Assembly: GCF_000219625.1 (NCBI RefSeq)
Contig: NC_018212.1
Span: 2,188,501-2,252,500 of the forward strand
Length of the DNA: 64,000 nucleotides
Source of the DNA: Zymoseptoria tritici IPO323
Lineage: Eukaryota > Ascomycota > Dothideomycetes > Mycosphaerellales > Mycosphaerellaceae
Direction of reading: 5' to 3'
Numbering within the stretch: the stretch's first letter is position 1; each line of letters opens with the position of its first letter. Under the pieces are notes generated by a model. The model saw only the letters and a list, made by a program, of their open reading frames with translations. It did no database searches and was not told the DNA's origin. Of this stretch, positions 52,001 to 61,206 are shown in pieces. The translations under genes and the position numbers were made by a program.

Positions 52001-53914
52001 GTCGAGGCCTTTAAGCACTAGAGACACTACGTTAAGGGCGCTTCGCACCAAATTAAGGTCTTAACAGACCATTACAACCTAAAATAGTTTATAACAACTA
52101 AGCAACTAAGCCGAAGATAGGCAAGATAGGCAGAGCAGCTGTCAAACGTCGACTTCCGCATAACGTACAACCCGGGGTCGCTTAATGCCGCCGCGGACGG
52201 AGTGAGCAGACGCCTAGACTTAGAAGATAGGGACTACTTGGGACGGTAGATTAACGAAAGCGACAGTGCTCCTGTATTAGACACCCTTCGGCACCAACTA
52301 GGTCTGTCCGAGGGAATAACAGCCGAATCTAGCCCTGTTCGGTCCATAATAGCAGTTATAACCTACTATCTGCAGCTCGCCAGGACCTACTGCAGCAAAA
52401 TGTATATAATAGCGAGCACTCTAATAGAAGAATTATCAGACTCCCCGCTAATTAATACAATACGCGAAAGCCTGAAACATAACCCTATAGCATCGATAGT
52501 CGAACTGGCTATAAATGACCCAGATCCGCCGGAATAGACCCAAAGGTGGGCTATACAGGGCGAATTCCTCTTCTACGAACGGAAACTGTACGTGCCTGCG
52601 GGCCCAGTACGCCTAGCAGCTCTCCGCTAGTGCTATAACGATCCCCTGGCCAGCTACTTTAGTTTTAAACGGACCCTAGAGCTGTTGCAACGGTCGTTCT
52701 ACTGGCCGGACATAAGAAAATACGTTAAGGACTACGTAAACAGCTGCTAGACATGCGACAGGGCGAAGCTACGGCGACATAGCCTATATGGAGAACTCTA
52801 TGCGGAAGCTCTACTAAACGGGCCCTAAGAGGACCTAACATTAGATTTCATTACCGATCTGCCCCTAAGTACGTTCATAGGGCACATATACGACTTAATC
52901 CTCGTCGTTATAGACAGGTGGTCCAAAATAGCCCACTACATTCCCGTACGGAAGGACATTAACGCCGAAACCCTCGCGGAGGTCTTCCTAAGAGAAATCT
53001 TCCGCCTTCACGGAACTCCTAAGTTAATTACGTCCGACAGAGGACTAATCCTTACATCCAAGTTCTAGAGCACGCTTTGCTACTACCTTAGGGTCCGAAG
53101 GGGCCTAAGTACCGCATATTACCCCTAAACGGACGGTCAGACGGAACGTTAGAACTAAACGCTAGAGCAATACCTACGAGTGTACTGCAACTACGAACAG
53201 GACGACTAGGCATAGATGCTGTCGGTAGCCGAATTCTCTTACAACGATAGCGTTTATGCGACAATAGGGGTAACACTATTCCAAGCATATAACGTTCGCG
53301 ATCTAATTGCTGCTAGATAGCCCGACCTGCCCTAATTAGAGGGCAAAGCTCCTAGTGCGGCGGAAATAGCGTATAGAGTAATCGGCCTGTAGAAAACGCT
53401 ATATAAAAGACTAGCTGCGTCACAGGAGAGACACGCACGATACTACAATGCTCGCAAAACTGCGAAAACGTACAAGGTTAGCGACCGTATGTACCTCTCT
53501 ACTCGATATTTAAAGTCTATCCAGCCGTCGGAAAAGCTCGATTATAAGTATGTCGGCCTATATAGGATTAAGCGAGTCGTAAACGACGTCGCGTACACGC
53601 TAGAACTGCCGGAAACGATAAACATCCATCCTACGTTCTACATCTCCCTGCTAGAGGAGGAAAAACCTGCCAAAATCACCGAACGGGCCTAGAATAGCCT
53701 AAAGGAGATCCGATTAGAGGAACCCGACGTTTACATAGTAGACAAGATCCTAAAGCGTAAGAAACAACACAGCAGATAAATGTATAGGATCGCGTGGAAG
53801 GGCTGGCCCGCGTCTGAAAACACTTGGGAACCTACGACTTACATTAGCCCTGCTGCGATAAGAGCATTTAATAGAAGCACGGGAGGTACTAAGGGCGGTA
53901 GACCAGCACGATAG
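49046..53914 (+). pseudogene. gag-pol polyprotein, one frame, many RIP-type stops
   Basis: One frame runs from ATG 49046 through the chromodomain with no shift, about 1,620 codons, interrupted by many TAG/TAA codons at expected Gln or Trp positions. Gag ends in a CCHC knuckle near 50123-50170 whose first two Cys are now Tyr. Aspartic protease: LLDCGAQSNFI near 50360. Reverse transcriptase about 50900-51560, with KLDIRDAYHRIRI and the VYLDDILIY active site near 51355. RNase H about 51830-52200 (TDASRFAVGAVLSQ). Integrase: mutated HHCC zinc region about 52630-52780, core with DFITDLP ... DRWSKIAHY about 52840-53310. Chromodomain at 53711-53880 (WKGWPASENTWEP). Belongs to chromoviruses that target chromatin; not functional as read. 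Confidence 0.9.
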
Positions 53915-54267
53915 ATATACAAACGCGTTATTAGTTACTATTAAGGCCCAAAAGACACTAGTTAACACTACACTAACTCCTTAGTCCGGTTCCTAGTTAC
54001 CTAAAAATTTTCTCTACTTTAGAAGAATTTCAATCCAATGAAATCCTAGGGGGGGAAATTAGGGGCCAAACGGGCCCCTAAGGACGACATTATCACACAA
54101 CGAGAGACAATCAAGCACAGTGAAGTCATTTTAATTCCATCTGATCCATAAGTCGCCAAGTCGTAGCAAAAAGAAACAAACCCGGGCGTTACCGCACCTA
54201 TCAGTCCTAAAACGAGCCTAAAAGAGGCTAAAAGAGACAAAAGAAACACGAAAAAGCGCTTATATGC
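53915..54267. other. spacer inside the LTR element
   Basis: No frame is supported on either strand; it separates the convergent 3' ends of gag-pol and the antisense gene. An internal CCTAGGGGGG tract near 54045 may act as an extra purine-rich site. Confidence 0.4.
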
Positions 54268-55131
54268 TTATTCCTTAGGCTTAAGGTCCTTAGAGAGGTC
54301 GTACTCGGTCGGACGGAGCACTCCCTCTACAACGGAGGCCTTCGAGCCCTTCTTAGCGCCCGCACGGGTGTAGACGGTGTCTAGAGCGGCCGAAAGGGCC
54401 CGAACGCGACGCCTTAGGCGGTCCTCGGTAGATCCTTAGGCTAGAATAAGTCGCTTGCGGGGGGTGTTAGGCACGTCTTCACCCTATTGGGGTTAGTAGG
54501 GCACTTTTGGGCAAGAAGGGACCTAAATACTCACAAGCTCCCTCTTTCGCTTCACAGCCTCCTTAGCGAGCAACTTCTCGCGCTTTCCAAGCATAAGCGG
54601 TCCCGTCTAGTCGAATTCGGCCTTGCCTTAGTATAGATGGAGGCCGTTAACACCGGTAAAGGAGTTGAAGCGCCTAGAAGGGGGTTAACGGAGCCAAACA
54701 GACCCGAACTAACTACACATACCCCTTAATGCGCACGTAGACCGCCTTGTAGGCCGAACAAGCCGCCGTAGCTATCGCTCCGGTACCATCGGCGGCAATA
54801 GCGGCCCTGCGGAGCTTATTGGCTCTCGTAATGTCGCCTTTGACCAGTTCCGGCATCTTTTGACTACATTAGCCCCCGAAAGCCCCCTTTTAACCCCGTG
54901 TGTACATACCTGGAAACAATCGCGGTTAGAGCAATTATAACACTTCAGGTGATATTCGTCCTTATCATCAGTTGCCTACTTATCCGGCGATTCGCGCGCA
55001 AAGAGGCAGAACTAGGCCAAATCGGCCTTGTTTAAGGGCTTGTTAAGGCAGTTAACGTACGGATTGCCCTTAAAGATGCCGTTAGCGGCGAATTGCTTGC
55101 GTTAGGTCGCGATAGAGGCGGGTTGCGTCAT
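54268..55131 (-). pseudogene. antisense spliced gene inside the LTR retrotransposon, RIP-mutated
   Basis: On the strand opposite to gag-pol, four exons join in frame: 55131-54910, 54856-54723, 54673-54535 and 54483-54268. Introns: 53 nt (GTATGT ... GCTAATG ... AAAAG, the weakest acceptor), 49 nt (GTATGT ... GTTAAC ... CTAG) and 51 nt (GTGAGT ... ACTAAC ... ATAG). The product is 236 codons with six in-frame stops, each explicable as a CpA/TpG change. Features: CYNCSNRDC cluster at the end of exon 1; GDITRANKLRRAAIAADGTG; FTGVNGLHLY before a W-type stop; a Lys/Glu helix (LGKREKLLAKEAVKRKREL); basic RKRLILA; and STEDRLRRRVRALSAALDTV. The frame is also open upstream to about 55220, so the start could be earlier. 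No known retroviral or fungal domain is recognised. Confidence 0.75.
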
Positions 55132-55486
55132 AATAGGCTCGTTCGGTCGCGGATGGGGTCGTTTGGTAAGAATAGCGGTTTTTCGATAGAATTCGAGGTC
55201 GTCCGGTAGAAAATAGGGCTAGGAGGGAACTGAACGCCACGTTAGCACTATACAGGCTACAAATGCCCCTTAGGGGGGCACTTTTGGACCTGTTTAGCTA
55301 TCGGATAGGATTAAGTTACACTTACTAAGTCTGCACAAGGTTGTTAAAGAAGAGAAGAACTCGAGGGATCCGAGCCTAGGTTTTGAAGCCGCAGTGGACC
55401 CTAATTAAGGCCTTAGGCTATTAAACTTAGCAAACACCAAAAAGAATTTACTCGAGGTGAAACTGTTTAGAGCGCGACGCTCTACG

Positions 55487-55499
55487 CAAGGAGGGGGGC
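55487..55499 (+). other. polypurine tract
   Basis: AAGGAGGGGGG sits directly before the 3' LTR, in the position expected for plus-strand priming. Confidence 0.7.
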
Positions 55500-55501
55500 T
55501 A

Positions 55502-55716
55502 TGTTACATCTGCCTCCGCCGAATACCGACAATCGGCATCTAATCCCCTGCCTTAGCGGCATATGCACCCCTACTAGGGCCTTTTAAGCTCGTTTAAGCT
55601 AGATTGCGCCCGTAGTATAAGGATACGTAGAATCTCCTCCTTCCGAGAGAGTATCGAATCGAGTCTGTTCTGAAGTGATTCATACTGCTACTCTATCCTT
55701 AACTGCACCTTTTACA
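55502..55716 (+). repeat. 3' LTR
   Basis: 215 bp, TGTTACATC ... CTTTTACA, about 97% identical to the 5' LTR. Confidence 0.93.
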
Positions 55717-55721
55717 TTCGG
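55717..55721. repeat. target-site duplication of the LTR element, right
   Basis: TTCGG, identical to 48784-48788. Confidence 0.85.
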
Positions 55722-55789
55722 AGCTCAGAATTCATCCTGTCTGGTACCTCGGTCCGTCTCCAAGGCAGCACTTCCGCGATCTTCTCTTC
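55717..55789 (-). pseudogene. 5' part of the host frame split by the LTR element
   Basis: Reads EEKIAEVLPWRRTEVPDRMN and joins in frame to the sequence at 48788 when the element and one TSD copy are removed. A TAG lies just upstream at 55790-55792, or is the end of an intron (CCTAG). Confidence 0.4.
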
Positions 55790-55886
55790 CTAGGTCTACA
55801 AGATTTGCCATTGTTCGCTGCCATTGTTCGCTCATGTTGTGGCGTCGAAGCTGGATACAACTTCGTCGGCGGGCTGAACGGATTCG

Positions 55887-56417
55887 TTGCAGGTGCGACA
55901 CTCTGCATCGCGAGGAAGGTATGCCGATCCCGAACTTCACCTTTTCCATCTTTCTCTCTGCTTTCGACATTACCTTCATGTTCATCACTCAGACACCTAC
56001 TACACCACCTCCAACGACAATATATGGATGCCGCCACGATTCGAAGACTGCGAGAAGGACTATGCCATCCGGAGCGACCAAGCTCTGATCACCAAGGCAC
56101 GCGAAGCAGTAAGATCACAACAGGATAGCATAAATGGAGCAGCGAAACGACCAGGAGATCACCTTCGCTAGGACGTGAACTACGTGGCGAAGAAGCGCCG
56201 TTACAACGAGGTAGGTCGTCGTCTTCTGGCCCAAGGTGATCATCAACCAACCTGGACACGAAGCAGTCGTTACAAGCTCCGACGAGCCGAGCGTAAGCTA
56301 AAACACCCGACAATGTATAATGACCTCCCTCTTATTGCAAGCCGATGGATAAGGACTAAGATCACTGCTCCTTGTCCAGCTCTCCAGCCTCCCCGAGTCC
56401 CTCGCATTCGGAGGTAA
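55887..56417 (+). pseudogene. decayed unidentified gene with one TAG
   Basis: One frame reads NDNIWMPPRFEDCEKDYAIR, then AREAVRSQQDSINGAAKRPG, meets TAG at 56172-56174 (HLR-stop-DVNYVAKK), and continues VAKKRRYNEVGRRLLAQGDH to a stop at 56415. A CAG-to-TAG change would explain the break. Basic, probably DNA- or RNA-associated by composition only; no family recognised. It lies 170 bp from the RIP-mutated element. Confidence 0.4.
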
Positions 56418-56620
56418 CATCTTCCCACCGGCGCCTAGACTCCAAGATCTGCTGATCCAACCTTGCCAAATAAATAATTCTCTACACCGACCATCCTTCA
56501 ACCTTCTGTACGGGCAATGACAGGATTGAGAAGCAGTCAACTACGACCAACGCTCCAGCTCCTGCTTCGGAGCGGCGAGGTAAGCTCTACTCTACTCCCC
56601 CAACTAGGAGATACGCGCGC

Positions 56621-56788
56621 CACAGTTCCGATGTGCCTTTCTTAGCTACGAGACTGTTCAGGGACGATATTTAACGCCCGTGTGGACCTGCATGACCCAA
56701 GCAGTCTCGGCGAATCTAACAGCAACTATAGCAACTACAGTTCCGACATGGCTTTCAGAGTTGCCAGGCTGTTCAGGGACGATATTCG
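56621..56788 (+). repeat. diverged direct repeat, about 50 bp, two copies
   Basis: 56621-56671 and 56737-56788 both read ..AGTTCCGA.....CTTTC and end CTGTTCAGGGACGATATT. Translated, both give SSD..F...RLFRDDI. The unit distance is about 116 bp. Confidence 0.5.
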
Positions 56789-56789
56789 C

Positions 56790-57224
56790 TGTGTTCACTG
56801 CTACATTTGTTGCTGCAATTTCCCTGTCGGCCTTGCGCCGAGTTGGGGACTTCATCCAACGATGGTCAGCTAACAAGCCCTACTCAAGGTGGAATTGCCA
56901 GTCGTGGGTGATCGAGTTGTGTTTTACGCTGGACGGTGCCGGATCACTGCGTGTGAGATGGCGAGGCGTTCGCCGCGTCATCAGAACGCGCGAGCGATGG
57001 CAATAAATGATGACCGATCTCCCTGAGAAATGGCCTACCTTGGACTTCCACCCGTACCAGCCAAGGGGTCCAACGCTCCGGCCGTTCGGAATCCGGATTC
57101 GCCAGAGAAAGTCGAACTGTCCAAGCTAGTATTGGCTTACATGACAACGAGAGAGGAGGATTCACTCATCGACGAGAAGAGAGAGAACCGATCGGCCAGG
57201 CGGCTATGTCCGAAGCCATGCTAA
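56790..57224 (+). pseudogene. decayed gene, module copy 1 (FIQRWS ... PVVGDRVVF)
   Basis: SLSALRRVGDFIQRWS in one frame is followed, after a shift, by ELPVVGDRVVFYAGRCR and ARAMAINDDRSP, a TGA at 57024-57026, then MAYLGLPPVPAKGSN and PDSPEKVELSKLVLAYMTTR to a stop at 57222. The FIQRWS/PVVGDRVVF module recurs at 57640-57815, so a duplicated gene has decayed here. Unknown family. Confidence 0.4.
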
Positions 57225-57399
57225 CGAAACACGAGAATACCGAAGGGAACGCGGGCAGGCCGATGGGCCACCCGACACGAGAGTTTCCAAAATACTCCAA
57301 GGCCACATCAACTCACTCGGAATCTCGCGAACATGGCCGTACCGCTGTATAACGATTTCTATACTAGCGCATGGATTCTTCTGATACGGTTTTCTCGGT

Positions 57400-57815
57400 C
57401 ATAGGCTTAACGCCTTCGGTGAAAACGTCTTGCAAAAGGCACTTGCAAATCTTGACGTGGACGCTACGGGCCTCGATATGTACGAAGCGGTCTGTTCGTA
57501 GTTCGCCAGCTGGTTAACATCTCCGTATCGCATTCCTTCCTGGATCTTCTGGCGCGTGGTCGACGGTTGGCGCACTATCAAAGGCTATCATGTCTACTTT
57601 GCTGAATGCATCCGATAGATGTACCTGCGCCGTGCCCGTAAATTCATTCAAAGATGGTCAACTCCTACCCAAGGTGAGCCGCCAGTCGTGGGTGATCGAG
57701 TTGTCTTTCCGGATCGATGCCGCCGACCATGGCAATGTCAAGCCATCTTCCCCAACTTTTGCTCGCGAGCTCAGAAGACTCGAGTGTGCTCGGGTCGACG
57801 ACGCCTGGCTTAAAA
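57400..57815 (+). pseudogene. decayed gene, module copy 2
   Basis: One frame is coherent throughout: LNAFGENVLQKALANLDVDA, TAG, FASWLTSPYRIPSWIFWRVV, GYHVYFAECIR, TAG (57616-57618), MYLRRARKFIQRWSTPTQGE, PPVVGDRVVFPDRCR, ending at 57811. Both TAG codons fit CAG or TGG origin. No family recognised; the aromatic-rich middle could be membrane-associated. Confidence 0.4.
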
Positions 57816-58527
57816 TGATATCATCTCCATCGCCCAACAAGGGCACCACTTCACGCCGGAGGCAGCTTGCCAGGCGCACAAGCGTTACCAGAAGCGCCGG
57901 TTCCTCGCCTTCCACTACTAACAAGACCTTGACAAAGCGGTACACGCCCGTATGACCGGTTTTTGTCCTTGGGCGCTTCCTCTCGCTGCCGGAAGGCACT
58001 CTCCTCTGGCTCCGCCTCTCGTTCCGGAACTCTTCGGTCGTGCACTGCCGTAGAAGTGCGACCACAACCAGTGTTGAGGGATGTCGTGGCTCCTGATGCA
58101 GGCGCAACGAGCAAGAATTAGTGCATGTCAGGCACGGTCTATGATGAGCTTTGTCATCTTTTGACCACTTGAAGCTGGTCTCTTTGGTCACGACCCGTTT
58201 GACGACACAGCGGTTCCTGAACGATGTCGCTTTCCAGTCCGGGTTCGCATGATAGGGCCCCTTGATCGACGTTTGGACGTTTTCCAGCACGCTGCGCGGC
58301 AGATCTTCCGACGAGAATTCGACTTGAACTCCCTTTTTCTCCGGATCCATTCGGAGACCGTGTCCAGGTCTTCGATGTCAATGCTTCGAACGATGCCTCC
58401 GTCTAGGAGATGAGCAAGACTGAACCGGCCCTTCAGCTGTTTTCCCCAGGTCCAACACGATCGGATCGCTGACAGAAGGCTGGTGCACCGTGAAGATAGG
58501 AGGATCTACCGAAAATACTACTAGGCA
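57816..58527. other. decayed sequence, no gene resolved
   Basis: Minus-strand frames at 58150-58650 look partly protein-like (LLDKAARDILSAGHCLVVFS; GIVRSIDIEDLDTVSEWIRR) but need at least one frameshift. They overlap the + pseudogene at 58528, so the coding strand is uncertain. Confidence 0.3.
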
Positions 58528-58938
58528 ATGACCCGCACTGAGAATATCGCGAGCTGCTTTATCCAGCAATCGTACGAGCGCTTCGTCGAGTACGCTATGC
58601 AGATTGGCAGGACCGAGACAGAGGCCAGTTGCCTCCTGCAGGAGTAGCATAATCAGCTCCGTAAGAAGTTGTCGAGATTCTCAGAGGCCATCCAGCTGAA
58701 GCGTGAGGGGGACCACTTCCGCGAGTATGAATCTAGGACGAGTACTGTGGAGAGAGCGGGCAGCAGCCCAATCATACCAGGGTATGACACGATAACAGAG
58801 CTGAGGACTCAAGTTACCGATTTGAAGCAACGGATCCAGATCCAGCGAGAAGTCAACCAGAAGTCAACCTGGAGAGAAGCCGCCAGCTTCGGCTCGACCG
58901 TGCCAGTTCACCCGGAGACTCTCCAAGGATCCCCGTGA
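58528..58938 (+). pseudogene. coiled-coil protein gene with one TAG
   Basis: ATG 58528 opens MTRTENIASCFIQQSYERFV and EYAMQIGRTETEASCLLQE, then TAG at 58645-58647. The frame goes on: HNQLRKKLSRFSEAIQLKRE and YDTITELRTQVTDLKQRIQI, a leucine/hydrophobic heptad pattern, to TGA 58936. The stop sits where Gln (CAG) would fit the helix. Function unknown. Confidence 0.4.
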
Positions 58939-59802
58939 GAAAGAACTTACTTCAGGCAACATTACGAGGCAGAGGCGCCAGATCCAAACTGCAATTCGAC
59001 TTGTCGGAGATAGAGTCATCGCCGGAGAGAAAGATTTCAACAGGAAAGGAAAGGCGTGTGAGATACTGCAGCGAGGAAATGTAGCTTACAGACACCGAAG
59101 TACGTTTGCGAGCTGCTGGAGTCTGCAAGCTCGTGCTTCCTGCAGCTCGTCAGCATCAGAAGACCAGAATGTTCGTTTCGGCTCGAGCGAGTTTGCTAAC
59201 CGTTCTTTGAATCTCTCTTCGTGCAACATCTGGCTCGTTGTGGTACTGTTTGCTGTTCTTCCTTTCACAACTTGTGTCCACCAAAAGTATATAGCTCCAA
59301 AGACTCACTCTCGTCATCGTTCGACTTGATCTTCAGGCTCTCACCTCTTTCGCGCATCTCGGCGAATGGCATTTGTAAGGAGTGAAACACCACAATGGCT
59401 GCGATCGCAGCCGCGACAATACTACACATCGCCAACCTTACGACAACCAATTGTGAATATCCTCTTCGCCGACAATAAGAAGAAAGCCCACTTCTGCGTA
59501 GGTGAACCGGCAATGGGATCTGCATATGCTAAAGCTTGGCGCCGGCGACGTTTGACCTACATAAACTTCGCTCCCTCCACTTCTACACCACTTTCTTTCT
59601 TACCTTCAAACACAACCACAACGACTACCGCTTTCCTTTCGACCGCAGACTCATCCTCCGCCAAAGCACATTGGAGTCGTGAGTAACAATTCTCCCGATC
59701 GCATCACTTTGCGCACCACACTAACATCCTCGAAGTACCTTTCACATATACACAACACTCGAACCAGCTTTTCAAGCCCCCACTCTCTCCTCACCAACCA
59801 TC
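58939..59802. other. intergenic
   Basis: No supported gene; the last 100 bases are a pyrimidine-rich leader of the next gene. Confidence 0.45.
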
Positions 59803-60274
59803 ATGGACGCCAGCAAGATGATGCACAACGTCCGTTCAATTCTCCCTTCCAAATCAGAAGCGCACAGCTGACACTCCCTTCCAGCTCTCCTCCGCAACCC
59901 CGCGACCCCGTCCCGTCCTCTCCCCCCTCCCCGGCCTCCACCCTCCGCCAGGCCCACCACGCTCCCCCACTCCACCACCACCCTCTCCTCCACCCACCAC
60001 CGACGGGGACACCCCCACCTACGAGTACATCCTCCACCTCACCCCGTCCCTCACCACCGCACAAGAAAACGCCGCCATCGCGAACATGAGGAACGTGCTC
60101 GCGCAAGCCGGGGTGGAAAACGTGCTCGTCGAAGCGGAGGAGAATGACGACGATGGGAAATTCTGGGTCGTGACGACGAGGGTGGAAATTTTGGAGAGGG
60201 AGATGAGGAGGGTGAGGGCTTTGAGCGGGGTGGAGGGATTTGAGGTTAGTGATGGGTTGGAGGATATTGTGTGA
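59803..60274 (+). CDS. single inhibitor-I9-like domain protein, probable intron
   Basis: Exon 1 59803-59829 (MDASKMMHN). A probable 55-nt intron at 59830-59884 has a good branch and acceptor (GCTGAC ... TTCCAG) but a weak GTCCGT donor. Exon 2 is 59885-60274. The joined product is about 138 aa: a Pro/Ser-rich linker, then one I9-like unit with YEYILHLTPSL, a helix (ENAAIANMRNVLAQAG), strands (VENVLVEAEE; KFWVVTTRVEI) and a final helix-strand (REMRRVRALSGVEGFEV). It aligns unit-by-unit with 47034-47966 and 63489-63803. Likely a small inhibitor or chaperone of a subtilase (inference). Confidence 0.55.
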
Positions 60275-60706
60275 GGGGTGGAGGTGTTGGAGTAGTGTTT
60301 CGGCGGACAGCAGAAGGGACTGAGTGGATGATGGGCAAAGCAGATCGATAAGAGGTCGTTGTCGTTGCGAGAATGATGGGATACAGTAACGTCAGAAGTG
60401 ATTTGCGCGATTGAATTTTGTTATCGCCAGTATTCAAAAGATTAGTGCAATTCCCGTGACCTTAGTTGGGCCTGAGCACGTCGATGGAACGCCCGCCAGG
60501 TCAAGCATCATCCAAACAAGGCACTCGGGGAAAACATCAACCCTCGAGTCACATGTTTTGATTATGTTCCGCGACTTGAGTGGCTTGCAAGCGACAAGAG
60601 CAAGACAGCGTCACGTAGATGATGCCGATCGAGCAGGGATAGGACATTAAGACGAGCACATGGGGCGTGAGACTCCTGTGGTATTTGCATTCGTGAGTGT
60701 AGCAGA
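60275..60706. other. intergenic
   Basis: Nothing supported. Confidence 0.45.
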
Positions 60707-61141
60707 CTATGATACAAAACCAGCCCCAGCGTCGGACCTCCATCCAGCTGTCCCACTCAGACTTTGCTTCAACCCGTCAGTCATGAACCCATCCAATCTC
60801 AATCGTCTTCCATCCTTCCGACTCCCGCAGCTCCACCTCTCCATCCTCCAGTCAGTCCATGAAGGACAAAAGTTTGGGCGTTGGGCGTTGAGCATGGGCG
60901 TGTGACCCTGAAGGCGAGAGTTGAAGATGGTGGGGTGAACGTATCCATCCTTGTGCATGGCGTCGCTGTGGACGACAGCGTTATGGGTGTAGAAGCCCTT
61001 GCCGCTGCTGATGTTGAGCTGGGCGTCCTGGCAGATCTGGCTGAGGGTACCGCGATCGTAAGTCGAGCGACGTTGACTACTGTGAGCAGCGGCGTACTCG
61101 GCGTGCTGAACATACGCAACTACCCAACGGGAAGTGACCAT
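60707..61141 (-). CDS. hypothetical protein or 3' exon
   Basis: From ATG 61141 the frame reads VVAYVQHAEYAAAHSSQRRS, then TLSQICQDAQLNISSGKGFY and THNAVVHSDAMHKDGYVHPT, to a stop at 60707. The first 90 residues look like real protein; the rest is less convincing. It may be the last exon of the gene at 61207-62377 on the same strand. Confidence 0.35.
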   Translation of the reverse strand: MVTSRWVVAYVQHAEYAAAHSSQRRSTYDRGTLSQICQDAQLNISSGKGFYTHNAVVHSDAMHKDGYVHPTIFNSRLQGHTPMLNAQRPNFCPSWTDWRMERWSCGSRKDGRRLRLDGFMTDGLKQSLSGTAGWRSDAGAGFVS

Positions 61142-61206
61142 GTTGGCCTCATCCTCCGCCGTGGCGGCAGAACGTCATCAGAAAAAATGGGGTCCATCAT
61201 TCTGCG

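Larger units (their letters stand above)
48789..55716 (+). mobile_element. Ty3/gypsy (chromovirus) LTR retrotransposon, complete but RIP-mutated
   Basis: The element is 6,928 bp, bounded by 215-bp LTRs starting TGT and ending ACA and flanked by the 5-bp TSD TTCGG. Internal order: self-priming-type PBS, single-frame gag-pol with C-terminal chromodomain (49046-53914), antisense spliced gene (54268-55131), polypurine tract, 3' LTR. In-frame stops are almost all TAG/TAA standing for Gln or Trp codons, and CpA/TpG are visibly replaced by TpA, the signature of repeat-induced point mutation. No frameshifts are seen in gag-pol. The element is dead as coding DNA but structurally whole. Confidence 0.93.

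Noticed and set aside
49046..53914. Idea that TAG is reassigned to Gln/Trp in this element
   Set aside because: Some Gln and Trp codons remain normal, the same sites show TpG-to-TpA changes at Cys codons, TAA also occurs, and neighbouring host genes use TAG as stop; RIP explains all of it.
54268..55131. Antisense frame considered a chance mirror of a sense gene
   Set aside because: The + strand here has no coherent frame, while the minus strand has three phase-correct introns and only RIP-type stops.
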